A stretch of 64,000 bases of DNA from Steromphala cineraria (GCA_916613615.1 OU744721.1:78187060-78251059), one strand, 5' to 3'; positions 12,201 to 27,200 are shown, counted from the stretch's first letter. Numbers and translations: made by a program. The notes: a model not told the origin generated them from the sequence alone.

Positions 12201-15200
12201 CACGTTACATTTTATGGTTTTCATGTTATGCTTGACCTTTACAATATAAGTGGGCCATCAGCGATCAGATGTATGCCAACCATTTGTAAACAACCTTCCT
12301 TGCAATAACACTTTTTATGAGAACCGATATGTTTTTTAAACAGAAAAGTGTTATTTCTGTATTCGCACTGAGATCGATAGTTAAAATGTTCATAAACTTC
12401 TTATCTTTCATATCAGAACTTTCAAAAGTATTTATTTTCACAGGCTATTTTCACAAGCAAACTAAAATAACAATAAATAATTTTATGTAACTTAGAGTAT
12501 TATTTTGAAATAGATGATTAGTTGTGGTGATATGCAGGTATGTTGATAAAATGATCACACCATCAAAATACGGTTTTACTAGGAGTGTCGATCCCTTTAA
12601 AGGGGCAGTAGTACGTTTTTTGATAATTTTATATTTTAAAATTTTAACTGACAATTGTATGTTAATGCTTAATGTATTATTTTGATAGTGTCATAAATAT
12701 CATTACACAAGCCAATCGGCCATAGTCAGAGGACAAAGTATGAAGATTCACATAAAATCTTTTGGCGGCCATTTTGTGTGAACACCTTTTATTCATTTTG
12801 TGTAAGAAAAAGGAATCGCATGGTTAAACTTTACATTATATATTTGAATTATTACTGCTCCATTTAGTTTAAATACATTGTCTTTCAATTGGAACCATTA
12901 ATTTTAATTTTCCTGACATCACCTTAGGCTTATATACCGCCAAAGACGTGTTACTGCCCCTTTAAGACGTGATTTTACAATATTTATGGCTTTATTTAAA
13001 CAGGCAATACTGAAAATACCTCAACAAAAATAATTTAGCTTTGTCAACACATTGTCTGTAAATCAAGAACATATCTTTATCTCCAAGTTCGTTTATAATC
13101 ATGACACACCATTCATCATGCGAAAGAACTTATTTCCATATTATTGGAAAATGTCAAGTTTACATTGTTAACTAACGAAGCAATACAAAATATATTTGGC
13201 TTTTGGTCATTAGTATAATATCTATGGTAATTAATGAAACACTGTGTTTGTTATCTCATTAAGGTCTTTTTAATCACATTGTTTATAAACAAAAAACAGG
13301 AACGACTGAAGTAGAAAATGTCATTCAACTATCATAATGAGTCGAGCAAACACACGTAGTTTCAAATATCATGAAAGTTGTCATGTTACACGTTTTCTCT
13401 CTCTGTGACGTTATATGTAAAAAAATATTGACAGGTACAAAGATTAACAGCGCGAAAAGTGTTAACATGAATCAAAGTTGTTTGTATTGGACAAAAACCG
13501 TAAATAAATGTTCTGAGGTTGCTTGTTTATCATCATATGGTTTATTTATCTTGTGATTAAAAAAGATTCCATCATGCGGTGAAAACAATCATTAACAAAG
13601 GAATATATACAATGTAGAAGGATCTTTGAAAAGAGGGTACACTTGGAGGATAAATTTTGTACTCTAAGGTTAGCTTTTTAGCCGATATGTCTCTTGTTTT
13701 CATCTTACCTAAATTCGAGCATCAAGGTTCGATTAATTGGTCATGTTTTAATGAGATTGAGTTGCAACCTTCACCTGTAGTATTTCTGTGGTCAATGAAC
13801 GCTAACGGAAAATATTGCCATTTATTACCCATATACATGTGCTGAAATAAGTATTTATAGGTGCCAAAGGTGAGATAAACCTTAGCGATAATTTGATTGG
13901 TCGGTTTAGACAACCACGTGACATGAGAATGTCAGGCATCTTTAGAATATGTATTGGGCAGGTGAATCTGTGCAAGCGTATCATTTAATCTGAGAGATTT
14001 CGAATAAATATAATGTCAATTCTGTATCAATTGATATTTGTTTATATTGTAATCGGTATATTACATAAAAATAGTGATGTTTCTGTTTGCTCGATGTCGT
14101 TTGCATGTGTCTCTACATCCTTCTTTGAACTGTGCTTAACGTGGAAAATGTCCTTTTACAGTCACTTGTGTCGTAAATACAATATGATATATCTTGTTGG
14201 TAATACATCTATATTTAGCTACTATAACCAACGAATATTGAAACTGTATGACACCAATAAAAATCTTTGATATGGATGAAAAATGTTTTGTTACGATAGA
14301 AAGCCTAACGTAATGTTCAAAGTTTCAGTAACTGATATATACAAATCGTCAAACACAACTGCTCCAAAGAGACAAAATTGAAATGAGGAGAATTTGAATG
14401 ATAGAAATTATAGATATGATAATAAAGATTGAACGTCATTAATGAATGTATGTCTAATGATAAATATTGTTCATCAATATGAAAAACTATCTTTAAAAGA
14501 AGCAAACTTGTTTGCTGACGATAATATCAGATTCAGCTCGAATCACCGCAACTGTTTACAAACACTTACATGTAAATGGAAATAAATCCGTAGTTTATAC
14601 CTGAGAAAGCTCATTCGTTGAACATACGGACAATGTATTGGCCACAATGGGAAAAACACAAACACTCAACTACAAAAAAAAAGAGTTAGGACAAATGGGG
14701 ATTATTTGAGAAGCTCTTGCTAATTACTTCAAATTGTCCTTGCTAATTAGTTCCAATTTTCAGATCGAGTGTAACACTGAACGCCACTAACCGGTCGACA
14801 TTAAGTACGCTTGTTACACGCTCTGTTTCGTTTTATGTCCGGTATCGAGTTACGGATATGCAAATGAAACCATCAAATAAAAAGCCGAGATTTCATTTAA
14901 GAAGTTTATTTGTTATGTTCATTTATGCGATATAGTTTGTATGGAAATTTAGCATAATGAATCCTTCCTCTCAATCCGATAATTGCACACCAACTTGAAT
15001 TTCATGTCAAAACAATTCACGTTGTCCCTGCGCAATACACTACTCGGGTTTCTAACTGAACTGTAAGATGATTCCTGAAAATATTAATCCTATCTAATCA
15101 TTAAATAGTATTTAAAGCGAGTACTTTTTTATGTAGTAGACAACCGAACAACCCAGCGCATATAGGAAACCTGTTCAAGTGTTAACACTACTTCGCCATC

Positions 15201-18200
15201 GAAATATGTTAAGAGGCTTCGGAATATTCGAATAACGATTCCTAATAATTATGTCTTGAATTTATTTTATGAGGTATTGGTGATAATTGTTTTCTTATAT
15301 CAAATTGAATCTAAGATGTGTTATTGATATCTGTTAAAGTTCAAGGAATATATTAAATTGCCTTTTTAATTGAAGTTGCTAAATGAATATTGGACACAGT
15401 GTCACATTCTGTTCATAATCAGTGTACAGGTCAATACTATATACTATGAACCATATGGCGAAGTTTAAGCTTGTTTTTGTTTCATATTTGCATATCCCTT
15501 TTCATGATCAATCGTTGTTTAAGGGTGAAATCCAGCTTCTGCTGTTGGTCGTTGCACAAACCAACTCAACACTAAGGTTAATCTCAGTCCCATACTTTAG
15601 CATCGCACTAAGGCTACCTTAGTGACTTAAGGTCACCTTAGTGTTTTGAGCAACAAGACTTGGGTCTTGAGAGTTATAAAACCATTTGCATCACTACAGC
15701 AAGTCGTCACAGGAGCATCCTGTCTTAGGGTACGAACATTACGCTAACTCCACTAATCTGTACCCTGGGCTCAGAAGCTAGATTTGCTCGCGCGGCCCAA
15801 CTTGGGATAAAGCCAATCAAATCATTTTCTCGCCACCTTCGAGATAAAATTTCAACGAGAAAATGATTTGATTGGTTATATCCCAAGTCGGGCCGCGCGA
15901 GCGAATCTAGCATCTGAACCATGGGTACAGATAAGTGGAGTTAGCGTAACGTTCGTACCCTGAGACAGGATGTCGCAGGAGTCGTCCGTTTTCTTCAACA
16001 CGGTTCAAATTAATGAAGAATTGATGATATCGTAACGATTGCGTTTGTGATCTTTTCATTTTACTCGCCCTCTCTCTCGGGGATTATAAAAAAAAGTCCT
16101 TTCGTAAAAGTGAAGTTGTCGTTCTTTATCGGAACAATTCCTCTACCAGCCTTTTTTGTTCGTGAACAGGAAAACCAAAATTATATGAAAAGAAAGCTTT
16201 GCAAAACGGAAGCAAAGCTTTTAAAAACCAGTGTGAGTTCTGTTCTGCGCATTTCCGGAGACGAGCAAGGTGTACCCAATTTTAACGCCATCGACACCAG
16301 AAGTGATTATTGCGTCAGATTAAACCAATAACTGATTAGCGAAATTGACAGCTAAAAATCCGATAGGCTGTGATTGTTAAACTTATGGATGCGTTAACTG
16401 GACATTTTTGAAGGTTTATTTCAAACTTTGCATTTTCCATCGGTATCCTACGGTATCCTTATATTGAAAGCAACAACTAACAGAAGTTATCCTTTATCAT
16501 TTCTCAGCTTCAGCGATTTGTAAATATTTACTACCTCTGCCGTCTGCCCTTTCGGTCAAGTTGACATTAAATTCAACACAGGAAATTGTTTTGATTCTTA
16601 TCTGTGTTTCATCACTAGAGATTGCATGCTAGACGGAGACGCGTCGGGTGAGCGGATAACGCAGTGCTATAAGAACACGCATATATTAATGAAGTATGTA
16701 TACGAAATACAGGTGCTATTGTCAGATTCAAACTTTTCAAACAAAAAATTGTTAAAGCATTTCTCAAAATGAGATTAAGGAGTTCCTTGTTCGTATTTTT
16801 GCATTTTTGTTTGGAATGCAATACCATAATTCAATAACATTATTTTAGATGTTATTTCGTATATACGTGAAGTATGAATATGATTCTTATGAATACACAT
16901 GAAACAAGTATCAGGATATGATCCTAGCAACTTCCAAAACAGACAAATATGATTTCAATAATGGGTTTTCTAATTTCTAGTTCTGGGTGTTCTAACTGTA
17001 CTATTCACGCACTTATAGTCCAAATATTATTCGAAATATGATAGGGTATACTGATCTTTCCAGATGGAGATGGCAGCATGTGGAGTACGCTATTAAAACA
17101 CACTCGATGATTCCATGACCTTAGTTTGGCATTGATGGTGCCAATTACGTACCATATTTCATTTAAAAATACCTTTGATATTGGCAAATAAAATTATTAA
17201 TAACAGTAGATCATATCTTTGCGCTGAAACCGAAAAAATGCCTACTTCTTTGGAGAAACGTTCATTTGAGTAAATGGTACGTTGCATCGTCGATAGAGCT
17301 CCAAACATTAGTATTCTATTGCCAATTATCCCTTAAGTGGTAAATCGCGGCAACATTTTGTAATACACCAAATGATTTATGTATATATATTTGCATAAGT
17401 GTTCATGTGACAACTGTCGGAATGCGTTGTTTTAAAGGCAAACATATCTTGGTTATATTGTCCATACGACCTTCGTAAAAAACGTGACTTTCTGTAGGTA
17501 ATGTGATATCATTTACTTCTTGGATTTAAATGTAGCGACGATGGAAAGTATATTCAAAAGTATATTTTGGCTATTTTTCTAAATGTCACATGTTATAATT
17601 GTTTTCCATTTTCATTATCATACACTACTTACGACACTAGAAATTAAATAAAAGCAATTTGGCTAACTGAACATTTCCCGCTTTTTCGTTATCGCTCGGT
17701 AAAATGATATTGTTCTCTTTGTGTTATTGTTATATAAGACTAGAGCATAATGGTATTTACACGGCAAATGATTTGACTTCAGCCTTCATTATTCTACCAT
17801 TTTACAGCTGTACACTCCCAACCCTTCAACAAGAAGAAGGAACTGAGACTCATCCCTAATGGCTTTCCAACAACATCCAAAAGGTCACAACAATTCTGGG
17901 ACACTTCTGGTGACCTTCAAACCTCTGACTTCGCGCCAAGACGTCGCAGGGTCAAACGAGACGTACTTCCGGACGAGGACAAGATTCTGATTCACGGAAA
18001 GCTCCGAATAACAAACGGAGTGTGGCACAACGATCTTCTCCATAGCAACACTTCGGCTTTTGTTGATCTCGAGGATAAGATGATCAGCATGGTAACGTCT
18101 CAATGACAATATGAAATAATATGATTATTCTGTTGATCAAATTAGTAAAGAACTTTGTTTATTGAAAAGCAATTAAAATTTGTGAAATATTTTTTTCATT

Positions 18201-21200
18201 ACGATGATTCTTATTATACACGAAATAAGACTTTATAGTGTCCAAGCGACCCCAAACGTAAAACTCAACAAAATTAAGTAAATAGTTATTCAAATGCAAG
18301 CCTCGGATTTTCAGGAGGAATGCGAAATAATTCTTTTTACGGAAATTTCTCAAATTTGAATAAGGGTTTTCCCAGGTCAGCTGAGGTTGATATACCTTTA
18401 AAAAATTGATATGAGAGTTTAACTATCTTTGAAATGTGAATTTTTATCTCATAGTAGTTTATTTAAGATTTGAATATTTATTACAGCTCGACCAAATCCT
18501 CCTGCCAAGCGAACTCGGAGAATGTTATGAGTACTCTCACATCAGGGGATTCAGGTAGACAGTCTAAATGAAATAAATTATATCTCCGAAAATGATCAAA
18601 TCCTTTATTAAAAAGTTAAATTTTTCAACAAAACCACAAATATAAATAAGATATTCGGAAACCATAAGTTCATATGTTGACAATATAAACAAACCTTTGT
18701 TCCCTAAATATTCCCTGAAGAATACTCCCTGAAGATAAATATTCAATAATACCAAAAAATATTGACAAGGAACATTTGCTTATATGTTCATTGCAGCCAG
18801 GGAAGTATCGAGGTTGAGTTCACCTTGGTTCTACGGAGTCCCAACACTACGGACAACAGCACAGACAACAGCACATCGGTCATCAATGCTGAGACTCTGA
18901 CACACGCTTTCCTTGAGGCTCTGGCCAATACATCCTCCAACTACAGTGTCCAGACCAATGAGACCAACTTTTTGGGTGAGAAATGCGTCAAAAATATAAA
19001 TTTAGGATGAACTGATCATATGTTCACAAATAGTTATTGTTAAAATACTATAAAGAAACGAAAAAGATAATTTTAAGAAATTTCCATTTGAGATACATGT
19101 TTCGATTGATCTAAAGAAACAACTAAAGGTCAACTTGTAGAATTTTTTTAAACAATTGCGACATACTTTCAAGTACTAATGCAAAACAGCGCATTCTTAG
19201 GATTATCTCTGGTTACAAAAATTTGCTTTGAAACCAGAGAGTTCTAGAAAAAAAATTATGTAGTACTGATTGAGTGCAATCCTTTTATCAATGTATCGTT
19301 ATCACTAATGTAGTGTCAACATCATTTGTTGGTAATATTTTGTTGTGAGATTTCTCCCTAGGCGCCAATATATAAATGAAATGCTCCTTAAAGCAATTAT
19401 ACTCTAAATAAGTTATCGTGATATAACTCTACATGCCTAAAAAATCCAAGTAACGAGTACTTCGCCTTTGCTTCATTGCAGAAGTGGTAATGGAGTCTGC
19501 AGCCAGTATAGTTGGGCAACACGAGTCCTCAGAAACCTTGACATCACTCCTGTCATCCTATCTTGAGCTAACAACAGGCGGTCAGACCTCAGCCTTGTCC
19601 TCGGCCATGTCCACAGAAGTAAGCTTGATACCAAGTTCACCAGTAAGTGGCACAGCTTCGTCTAATTTGCTCCTAGAAGCTGAATCAAGCACATCTTTGT
19701 ATTCAACGCACCAGCTTAGCCCAAGCTTATTCCTTACTTCTGCTGCTTCTGCCACTGATTCGCCAACTTTTGAACACTCACAGATTGAAGCAGAGTCGTC
19801 CTTCCAGTTTATGATGTCTTTATCATCTGTGGACTTGGGATCATCCTACCAACGTAATTCCTTTACGGCATCATCTTCAGAATTACCGTCAACTGAAGTT
19901 TTACAAACATTGTCAGAGACTTTGATTGATGTGGAAACAGCTAGTAACATGATACCGTCAGCTGATGCTTCAATTCCCGGGACTTATGAATCGTCCACTT
20001 CCCAGATAAATCTGCAATCAACGCCCTCAATATTGGAGGGAATATCAAGCGTGTTTACAGAAGAAGTTCTGCTGCATTCATCAGGATTTCAAACTGGGCT
20101 GGATGAGTCAACTGACTCTACAGCTACTTCTTCAACAGTTTCTAAACTTGAGGCTTCTGCTGACTTGACCTTTCTGGTGTCAACGACATCTGATTTTCAT
20201 TTTTCAACAACTGAGATCAATGTTGAAAGTGAATCAACGGACCCACACAATGATATCACGTCAATTGTTCAATCTTCTCTCCCCACGAATCACCAGTTTT
20301 CATCTTTTGATACCAATCTGCCTTCAACGTCACCATTATCATCTGATGTAACAACAGTTCAGTCAAGCAACATTCTGCCAGAATCATCAACCAGTCCAAG
20401 TGAAACAATGTCACATGAATCGTCCAAAATGCTTTCGTCTACAGAAACTTCATACATTGCAGATCTATCCTCCTCATCACCACGGATAGATTCCGTTTCA
20501 ACGTCAGCAGCATTGTATGAAACAACAGGAGCGCCTTCTTCAAGTGAAGTTCTACCACAGTCATCACATACACAAGTTGAAAAATTTGAATTTGAATCAT
20601 CTGGTTACATGTCATCGTCAATAGATGATGGTGTCGAATCATCCTCTATCCAAAACTCTCTTCTTTCTACAGTATCAGCTTTTGATAAACCAACAACACT
20701 TCAACAATCAAGCGAAAGCCTATGGCTATCATCAGAATTTCAAACAGAGACAACATCAACATATTTATCCTACATTATGACGTCTTCAGTTACAAGTTCA
20801 CCTACTGTTGATTTTGACAGTGTGTCCCAACAGCCAGATATTCTTTCAACCACTGCTGTCTTTGAACCAACAATATCAACATTAAACAGTCATTTTTCAG
20901 TGGGTTCAACATTGTTCACTGAATCAGAAAGCATTGAATCTTCAAGTTACATCCTAATACAATCGAATCCAACCACGAATTTTAACCATGCTCTGACTTC
21001 GATGTCCTTGATTAGGGATTCAACAGAAACAACAATAGCTCCATCTGTTGAAATTCAGATACTATCATCTAGTACTGTGTTATCCAAGAATGGAATGACT
21101 TCATCAATTGATAACTCAGCAGTTTACACGTCTCTCCAAGGAACAGAAATGTTATCAAATAAAGTTGAATCTACAACACTACTTTCATCATCAAGTGATG

Positions 21201-24200
21201 TTCAGACACAATCATCTCAAGAAATGTTATCAGACACAATGAAATCCTCATCATCAAACGATGGTTTGTCTAGTGTCACAGAACCTGGAGAGACATCATC
21301 AACATCAAGTGATAATCTCCCTAAATCATCACACACGATGATATTGGACACTGAAACAACAAGCTCTGTTTCCTCACCAGATGATCATACATTGACATCG
21401 GGCATCATAGAGTTCACATCTAGCCTCAATCTTATCTCTGAAGAAACATTAGTAAGTGATCATAGTGTGTCCCTCGCTCACATTAGCTCTGTGTCAGGAG
21501 ATGATGATTTAACATCTAACATTCTTGACACACCAGCAGCATCAACAGTAACGTCATCAGCAACAACAGAAGTTAGCTCTATTATATTTGAATCAACCCC
21601 GACACTTCCACTTGCATCATCTGTTGATGTTGATGTAATTTCTTCTGACAGCGAGGCAGCTCCTATGTCCACAATAGTTGGGACTTCAGTTTCCATTTTG
21701 GAATCAGACATCAGCGAGTCAACTTCTTCAAAGTTGATGACGACTGCAAATGATGAAATTTTGTCTGAAAGTGTAATTAATTCCCAGCACTCTAATAATT
21801 TCATGACATCTTTGGCCATAGCAGAATCAGCTTTTCTTGAAACATCAGAGACACAACCTACAATATTGCCAGTAACAACACAGGTCGTTTCAAGCTTGTT
21901 GGAATCAACAATATCAAAATCTGCCATAACATTGTCATCAATTGCTGAAACAACAAGTCCCATCCTTGAAACAATAGCAACATCCACTGAACCTTTTATA
22001 GAAACAACAGAAGTCGGTTCTACCAGAATAGAAGCAACAAAATCAACCTTCACATCGTCAAGTGACATCCTTGATGATCCATCTTCACGTCATCTTCCTT
22101 CAGATAAACCTGTGAGTACTTTTTTGACATATGGCAACGTAGACACTGCATATAACAGTTTGCCATCGACCAAGGATTCAATAGTAAGTTACAATAGTGT
22201 ATCCAACACTGAAATTCACTCCATGACATTTAATGAAATCATGACATCATCTCCAGAAGCTTCAACAGAGCTGGATTCCAGCATGCTGGTATGGACAGCA
22301 TCAACACTGACATCACTAAATCCAATTCTGCCACAATCAACTTTCAACATGGAATCTGACAATCTCTTTGCGACTTCTGTTTCATCATTCAATAACGTAG
22401 AGGATGGGTCTAGCAGTTTGATGTCATCAACAGATTCAACAGTAAGTGATTATTATGTGTCTATCAGTAAAATTTCGTCAATGAATCACATCACAACATT
22501 GTCTTCAACAGTTGAAGCAACAGCTATTATTCCTGAAACATCATTGGCATCAGCGGACACATTTACAACAGAGATGCTTTCTAGTAGGTTGGAATCAACA
22601 AGGTTGCCATTCACAGTAAGTCCCATCACATCAAAAGAGTTAACACAACCATTGACTGTGAGTTCTATTTCTATTTCTTCGCATGACATTGTAGAGACAG
22701 CATATAGCAGTTTGTTATCGAATGAGGATTTGTCAGTAAGCTACAATAGTGTATCCAACGCTGAATTTATTTCTATGTCATTAAATGATGTCATGACATC
22801 GTCACCAGAAGAATCTATAGAGATAGTTTCTAGCATGCTGCTATCAACTACATCACCACTAACATCATCAAGTGGGATTCTGCCACAAACAACCAATTAC
22901 ATGCAATCAGACGATCAGCTTGTGACATTGACATCGAACAGTGTAAAAGATGCATTTAGCAGTTTGTTGTCATCTGAGGACTTCTCTGTCAGTGATCATA
23001 TTGTGCCCGGCCCTGGAAAAAGTTCAATGTCATTTAGTTATGTCACAACATATTTGCCAGGAGAAGAGGCAGAACCATTGACTCTCTCCACAGAAATGCT
23101 GGACTCAACAACTTCGTTATCATCATCAGTAACTGAGATTACGACACAATCTTCCTATGACAAAGTATCTGACAATACCTTTGCAACTTCAGTTTCTTTG
23201 CCTGACAATTATGAAACTGCATCTGGTGATTTTTCAATAAGTGATCGTCATGTTTTCAACAGCGAATCTAGAACGTTGTCGTTAAATTATGGAATGACAA
23301 CTTCATCAATAGCCGAAGCAACAGCTGCTATACTTGAAACATCAATAGAAATAGTGGCTAATACAACGCAGATCGTTTCTAGTAATTTGGAATCCGCTGC
23401 ATCGTCACTGACAAATGAGAATTTTCCACAAACAGCATACAACACAGTATCTGAAAGTGTGCTTGTGACTTCTATTTCGATGTCTGGTTATGAAGAGGAT
23501 ATATCTAGCATATCGCAGTCGTCTGAAGATTCGTCAGTAAGTGATCAATATGTGTCATTCATTGACGAAATGTCTGTGTCCTCAAATCATGTCATGACAT
23601 CCTCGTCAATAACGGCAGCAATGGATATCATTCTGGAAACATCAGTGATATCTACAGAAACCTTAGCAATGACAACAGAGTTGCTTTCAAGCAGGCCGGA
23701 ATCAACAATATCACCGACCTTATCTTCAAGTGAGATTCAACCACAATCAACTCATATGTTATCATCAGCCAATACACCTGCAAGTTCTATTTCTACATAT
23801 GACAATGAAGAGACAGAATCTAGCAACTTGCTATCGACTGAGGATTTGTCAGTAAGTAATCACAATATATCAAACAGTGAAATAAGCTCTATGTTCTTTA
23901 ATCCTGGTATGTTATCATCGCAAATAGCAGAGGTGACATCTGACATCCTTCAAACGTCAGAGTCCCCATCAGGAAAATTGACAGAAACAACAGAGATTTC
24001 TTCTAGCATGGTAGAATCAACAGAATCACCCATGTTGTCAGCAACTGAGATTCTGTCTCAATCAATGCACAATATGGCATCTGACAGTCTTATTGTGACT
24101 TTTGATAATGCAGTTGATGCATCAAGCACTCAGTTGTCGTTTAAGGACTCTTTCATAAGTGAATATAGTATGTCCAATATTAAGAAAAGCTTCATGATAT

Positions 24201-27200
24201 CTAGCAGTAATTTGATATCATCACAAATAACAGAAGCTATTGCTGCTATTCGTGAAACATCTATGAAATCGACAGAATTATTTCCCTCAACAACAGATGT
24301 CGTTTCTAGCAGGTTAGAACCAACAGCATCATTTACACCAACAAGTGAGATTCGACCACAATCAACTCATAACATTGCATCAGAGAATCAGCTTGTAACT
24401 TTAATTACATCTAATGACATCATAGAGACCACATCTGTCAGTTTGTTTTCATCTGCTTATTTGTTATTAGATGATCAGAGTGTGTCCGACAGTGGAACAA
24501 CCCCTATGTCCCATGATCATAGCATGGCATCGTCTCAAAGAGCAGAAGCACCGTCTCTCTTTAATTCTGATACATCAACAGTAGCGTTTCCAGTTACAAC
24601 AAAGATCGTTTCTACCATGTTGGAATCATCACCACCATACACAGCAACGAATGAGATTCTGGCAGAAGCTACACACTCCATTGCATCAGACAATCAGCTT
24701 GTAACTTTAATTGCATCTAATGACATCATAGAGACCACATCTGTCAATTTGTTTTCATCTGCTCATTTGTCATTTGATGATCTCAGTATGTCAGACAGTG
24801 GAATAACCTCTATGTCCCATGAACATAGCATGTCATCGTCACAAAGAGCAGAAGCAACAACTCTCGTTATTTCAGATAGATCAACAAAATTATTTTCTGT
24901 TACAACAGAGATCGTTTCTAGCATTATGGAATCAACAGCATCGAGTGAGATTCTACCAAAATCTACAATCTACATGGCATCTGAGAATCCGTCTGTGACT
25001 CCTATTGCAACTGATGATGTCGTAGAGATCAAATCTTTCAGTTTGTTTTCATCTGCTTATTTGTCATTAGATGGGCACAGTGTGTCTGACATTGGTGTAA
25101 CCTCTACGTCATATGATCATAGCATGGCATCGTCACAAAGAGCAGAAGCATCATCTCTCGTTACTTCAGATATATTAACAGATACATTTGCAGTAACAAC
25201 AGAGATCCTTTCAACGGCATCAGCACCACACACATTGACGAGTGATATTCTGTCAGAATCTACACACTACATGGCATCTGACAATAGAGTTGTGACTGTT
25301 ATTTCAACGTTTGATTATGAAGAGGATACATCTAGGACATTGCTTTCATCTGAGGATTTGTCAGTAAGTGATCAGAGTGTGTCAACAAGTATATTTTCCT
25401 CCATGTCATTTGATTTTGTTACATCACCATTGCTAGAAATAGGAACAAAATCTTAATTTCCTGATATAACTGAGACATCAACAGAAATATTGGCCCTGTC
25501 TTCAGAGACCCCTTCGGAAACACCACCAGCATCACAGTTGATATCGGATGTATTAACACTTCCTCAATCAAATGAGAGCATGTCACAATCAAATTACAAC
25601 ATGGCATCTGTAAGTGAAATCGTCCACTTCAGCTCAGTTTATGAATCTGTGACTACAAGTCTGACATCAGCGTTTACAGAAGCCACAACTGGCAGGTGGC
25701 CATCAACTGAGGATGCATCAGTAAGTGAAAGTTTGGATAGATCCAATTTAGGAACATTATCTATATTACCTAGCTTTATTTCCACAAATATGGAATATAT
25801 TGCTTCGAGTTTTGATCAAACACCGCTTGTTAGCAGTGGTGAAGCAGTAGAAACACATTTAATCAATATAATTAGTCCATTATCACTCACTGGAGATGGC
25901 AGTTTATCGTCGCTTGTAATTACAACATTATCCGATGTTGAAAGCGAGTTTCTCAAATCATCAACATGGGGAAGTCATATCTCAGACCTAACGTTTTCAA
26001 CATATGTATCCAAAGAAGACGGCTACAGTGGGAACCTTGATATATCGAAGAATGACTTTTATTCAATTTCATCTCATTCCTTAATCAATGTAGCATCTTC
26101 AACTCTGATAAACGAAGGTAGTTATATTCTTGAGACAACAGCAAAAGATAGCTTGTCTACATTAACAACATCTCAAATGATGAAACACTATGAATTGTCA
26201 TCATCACATGCAAAAGATTTTGATTCACAAACAAATATCAATATTCCAAGTTCGGATAAGCATATCCTGTCAACAGAATCATTTGTTTCTGAATTATCAG
26301 AAAGTACATTTGCATTTTCTGTTGAAACCCAAACTGACACTTTCAAATCGTCAATCTTTGAAAGCCATGAGGGTTCATCTTATTCAACAAACATTGTTTC
26401 ATCAACCCAAATTTTGTTGACATCATTCAAAGAGGATAATTATGCATCACATCATTCAATTTTAGATATAACAGATACTTTTTCCTCTGAGGGTTTCATT
26501 GTAACAATTGCCGGATCTCTGTCTTTAGCATCTGTCAAATCATCAATGTACACAAAAGACCAATCCGTTTCATCCGATAGTTTATTTACATCACATGATA
26601 TAATGACAGATTCTGAACTCATGATCTTTTCATCTGACTCTGTAGTTCATATATCTTCTTTGGCCATTAGGTCTCCATTTGAAAGTGATACTCTTGAAAT
26701 ACTTCAGTCAACATCTCTAAGACAATTTGAATCTTCAATGACTTTAATGTTGTCATCCTACTCAGATGATACCTTTATGATATCAGACTCACAAGAAACA
26801 TCATTAACAAGGGAAGCCACAACGTTTCATGTTGGGGCGTCTACTTCATATGGAATTAAAACATCTCAAACTTCTGTACTCCAACTCATTGAGTCATCTG
26901 TGCCAGCTGATGAATCCAGAACATCATCTTCCTCAACATCCTTTGTCACTCTTGTTCCCCCGGCTGCTTCATTATACCCTAGCAGCCATCTTGAAAATAC
27001 AATCCTGTCTGTACAATCTTCTGAGATTTCCAATGACAATTCAATATACCTTTCTTCATCAGGGAAAGTTAATGAGGGTATGTCTTTACATTCTAGTGAT
27101 GAAGGTATAAGGTTAGAGACAATTAGTGAAAAAACAGAATCTGTGCTTGCAACTGAAACAATTGGTGAAAGTACTTTGCTTTTGTTTTCATCTGGCCTTG

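Larger units (their letters stand above)
6296..17807 (+). other. Intron 1 (11.5 kb), rich in mobile-element remnants
   Basis: No coding exon was found on either strand apart from the minus-strand LINE remnant. It holds foldback elements at 7580-7774, 15551-15654 and 15716-15972, a 49-bp minisatellite at 9841-10110, a pyrimidine tetranucleotide run at 10341-10405 and a TTAA MITE at 12601-12961. The rest (for example 7800-9600, 12970-15540 and 16000-17800) is AT-rich with nothing recognised. Confidence 0.55.

Noticed and set aside
16047..16331. 94-residue plus-strand ORF in intron 1
   Set aside because: No recognisable domain, no splice junctions in phase with the gene, ordinary AT-rich composition.
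21478..22068. Minus-strand 196-residue ORF opposite exon 5
   Set aside because: It mirrors the coding strand composition; nothing supports transcription.
25364..25505. A definite small intron (GTAAGT 25364 to TTCAG 25505) removing the TAA
   Set aside because: The best-looking acceptor at 25505 would shift the frame and soon hit a TGA. In-frame acceptors (for example after GAG 25472-25474) lack a pyrimidine tract. Kept only as a possibility.
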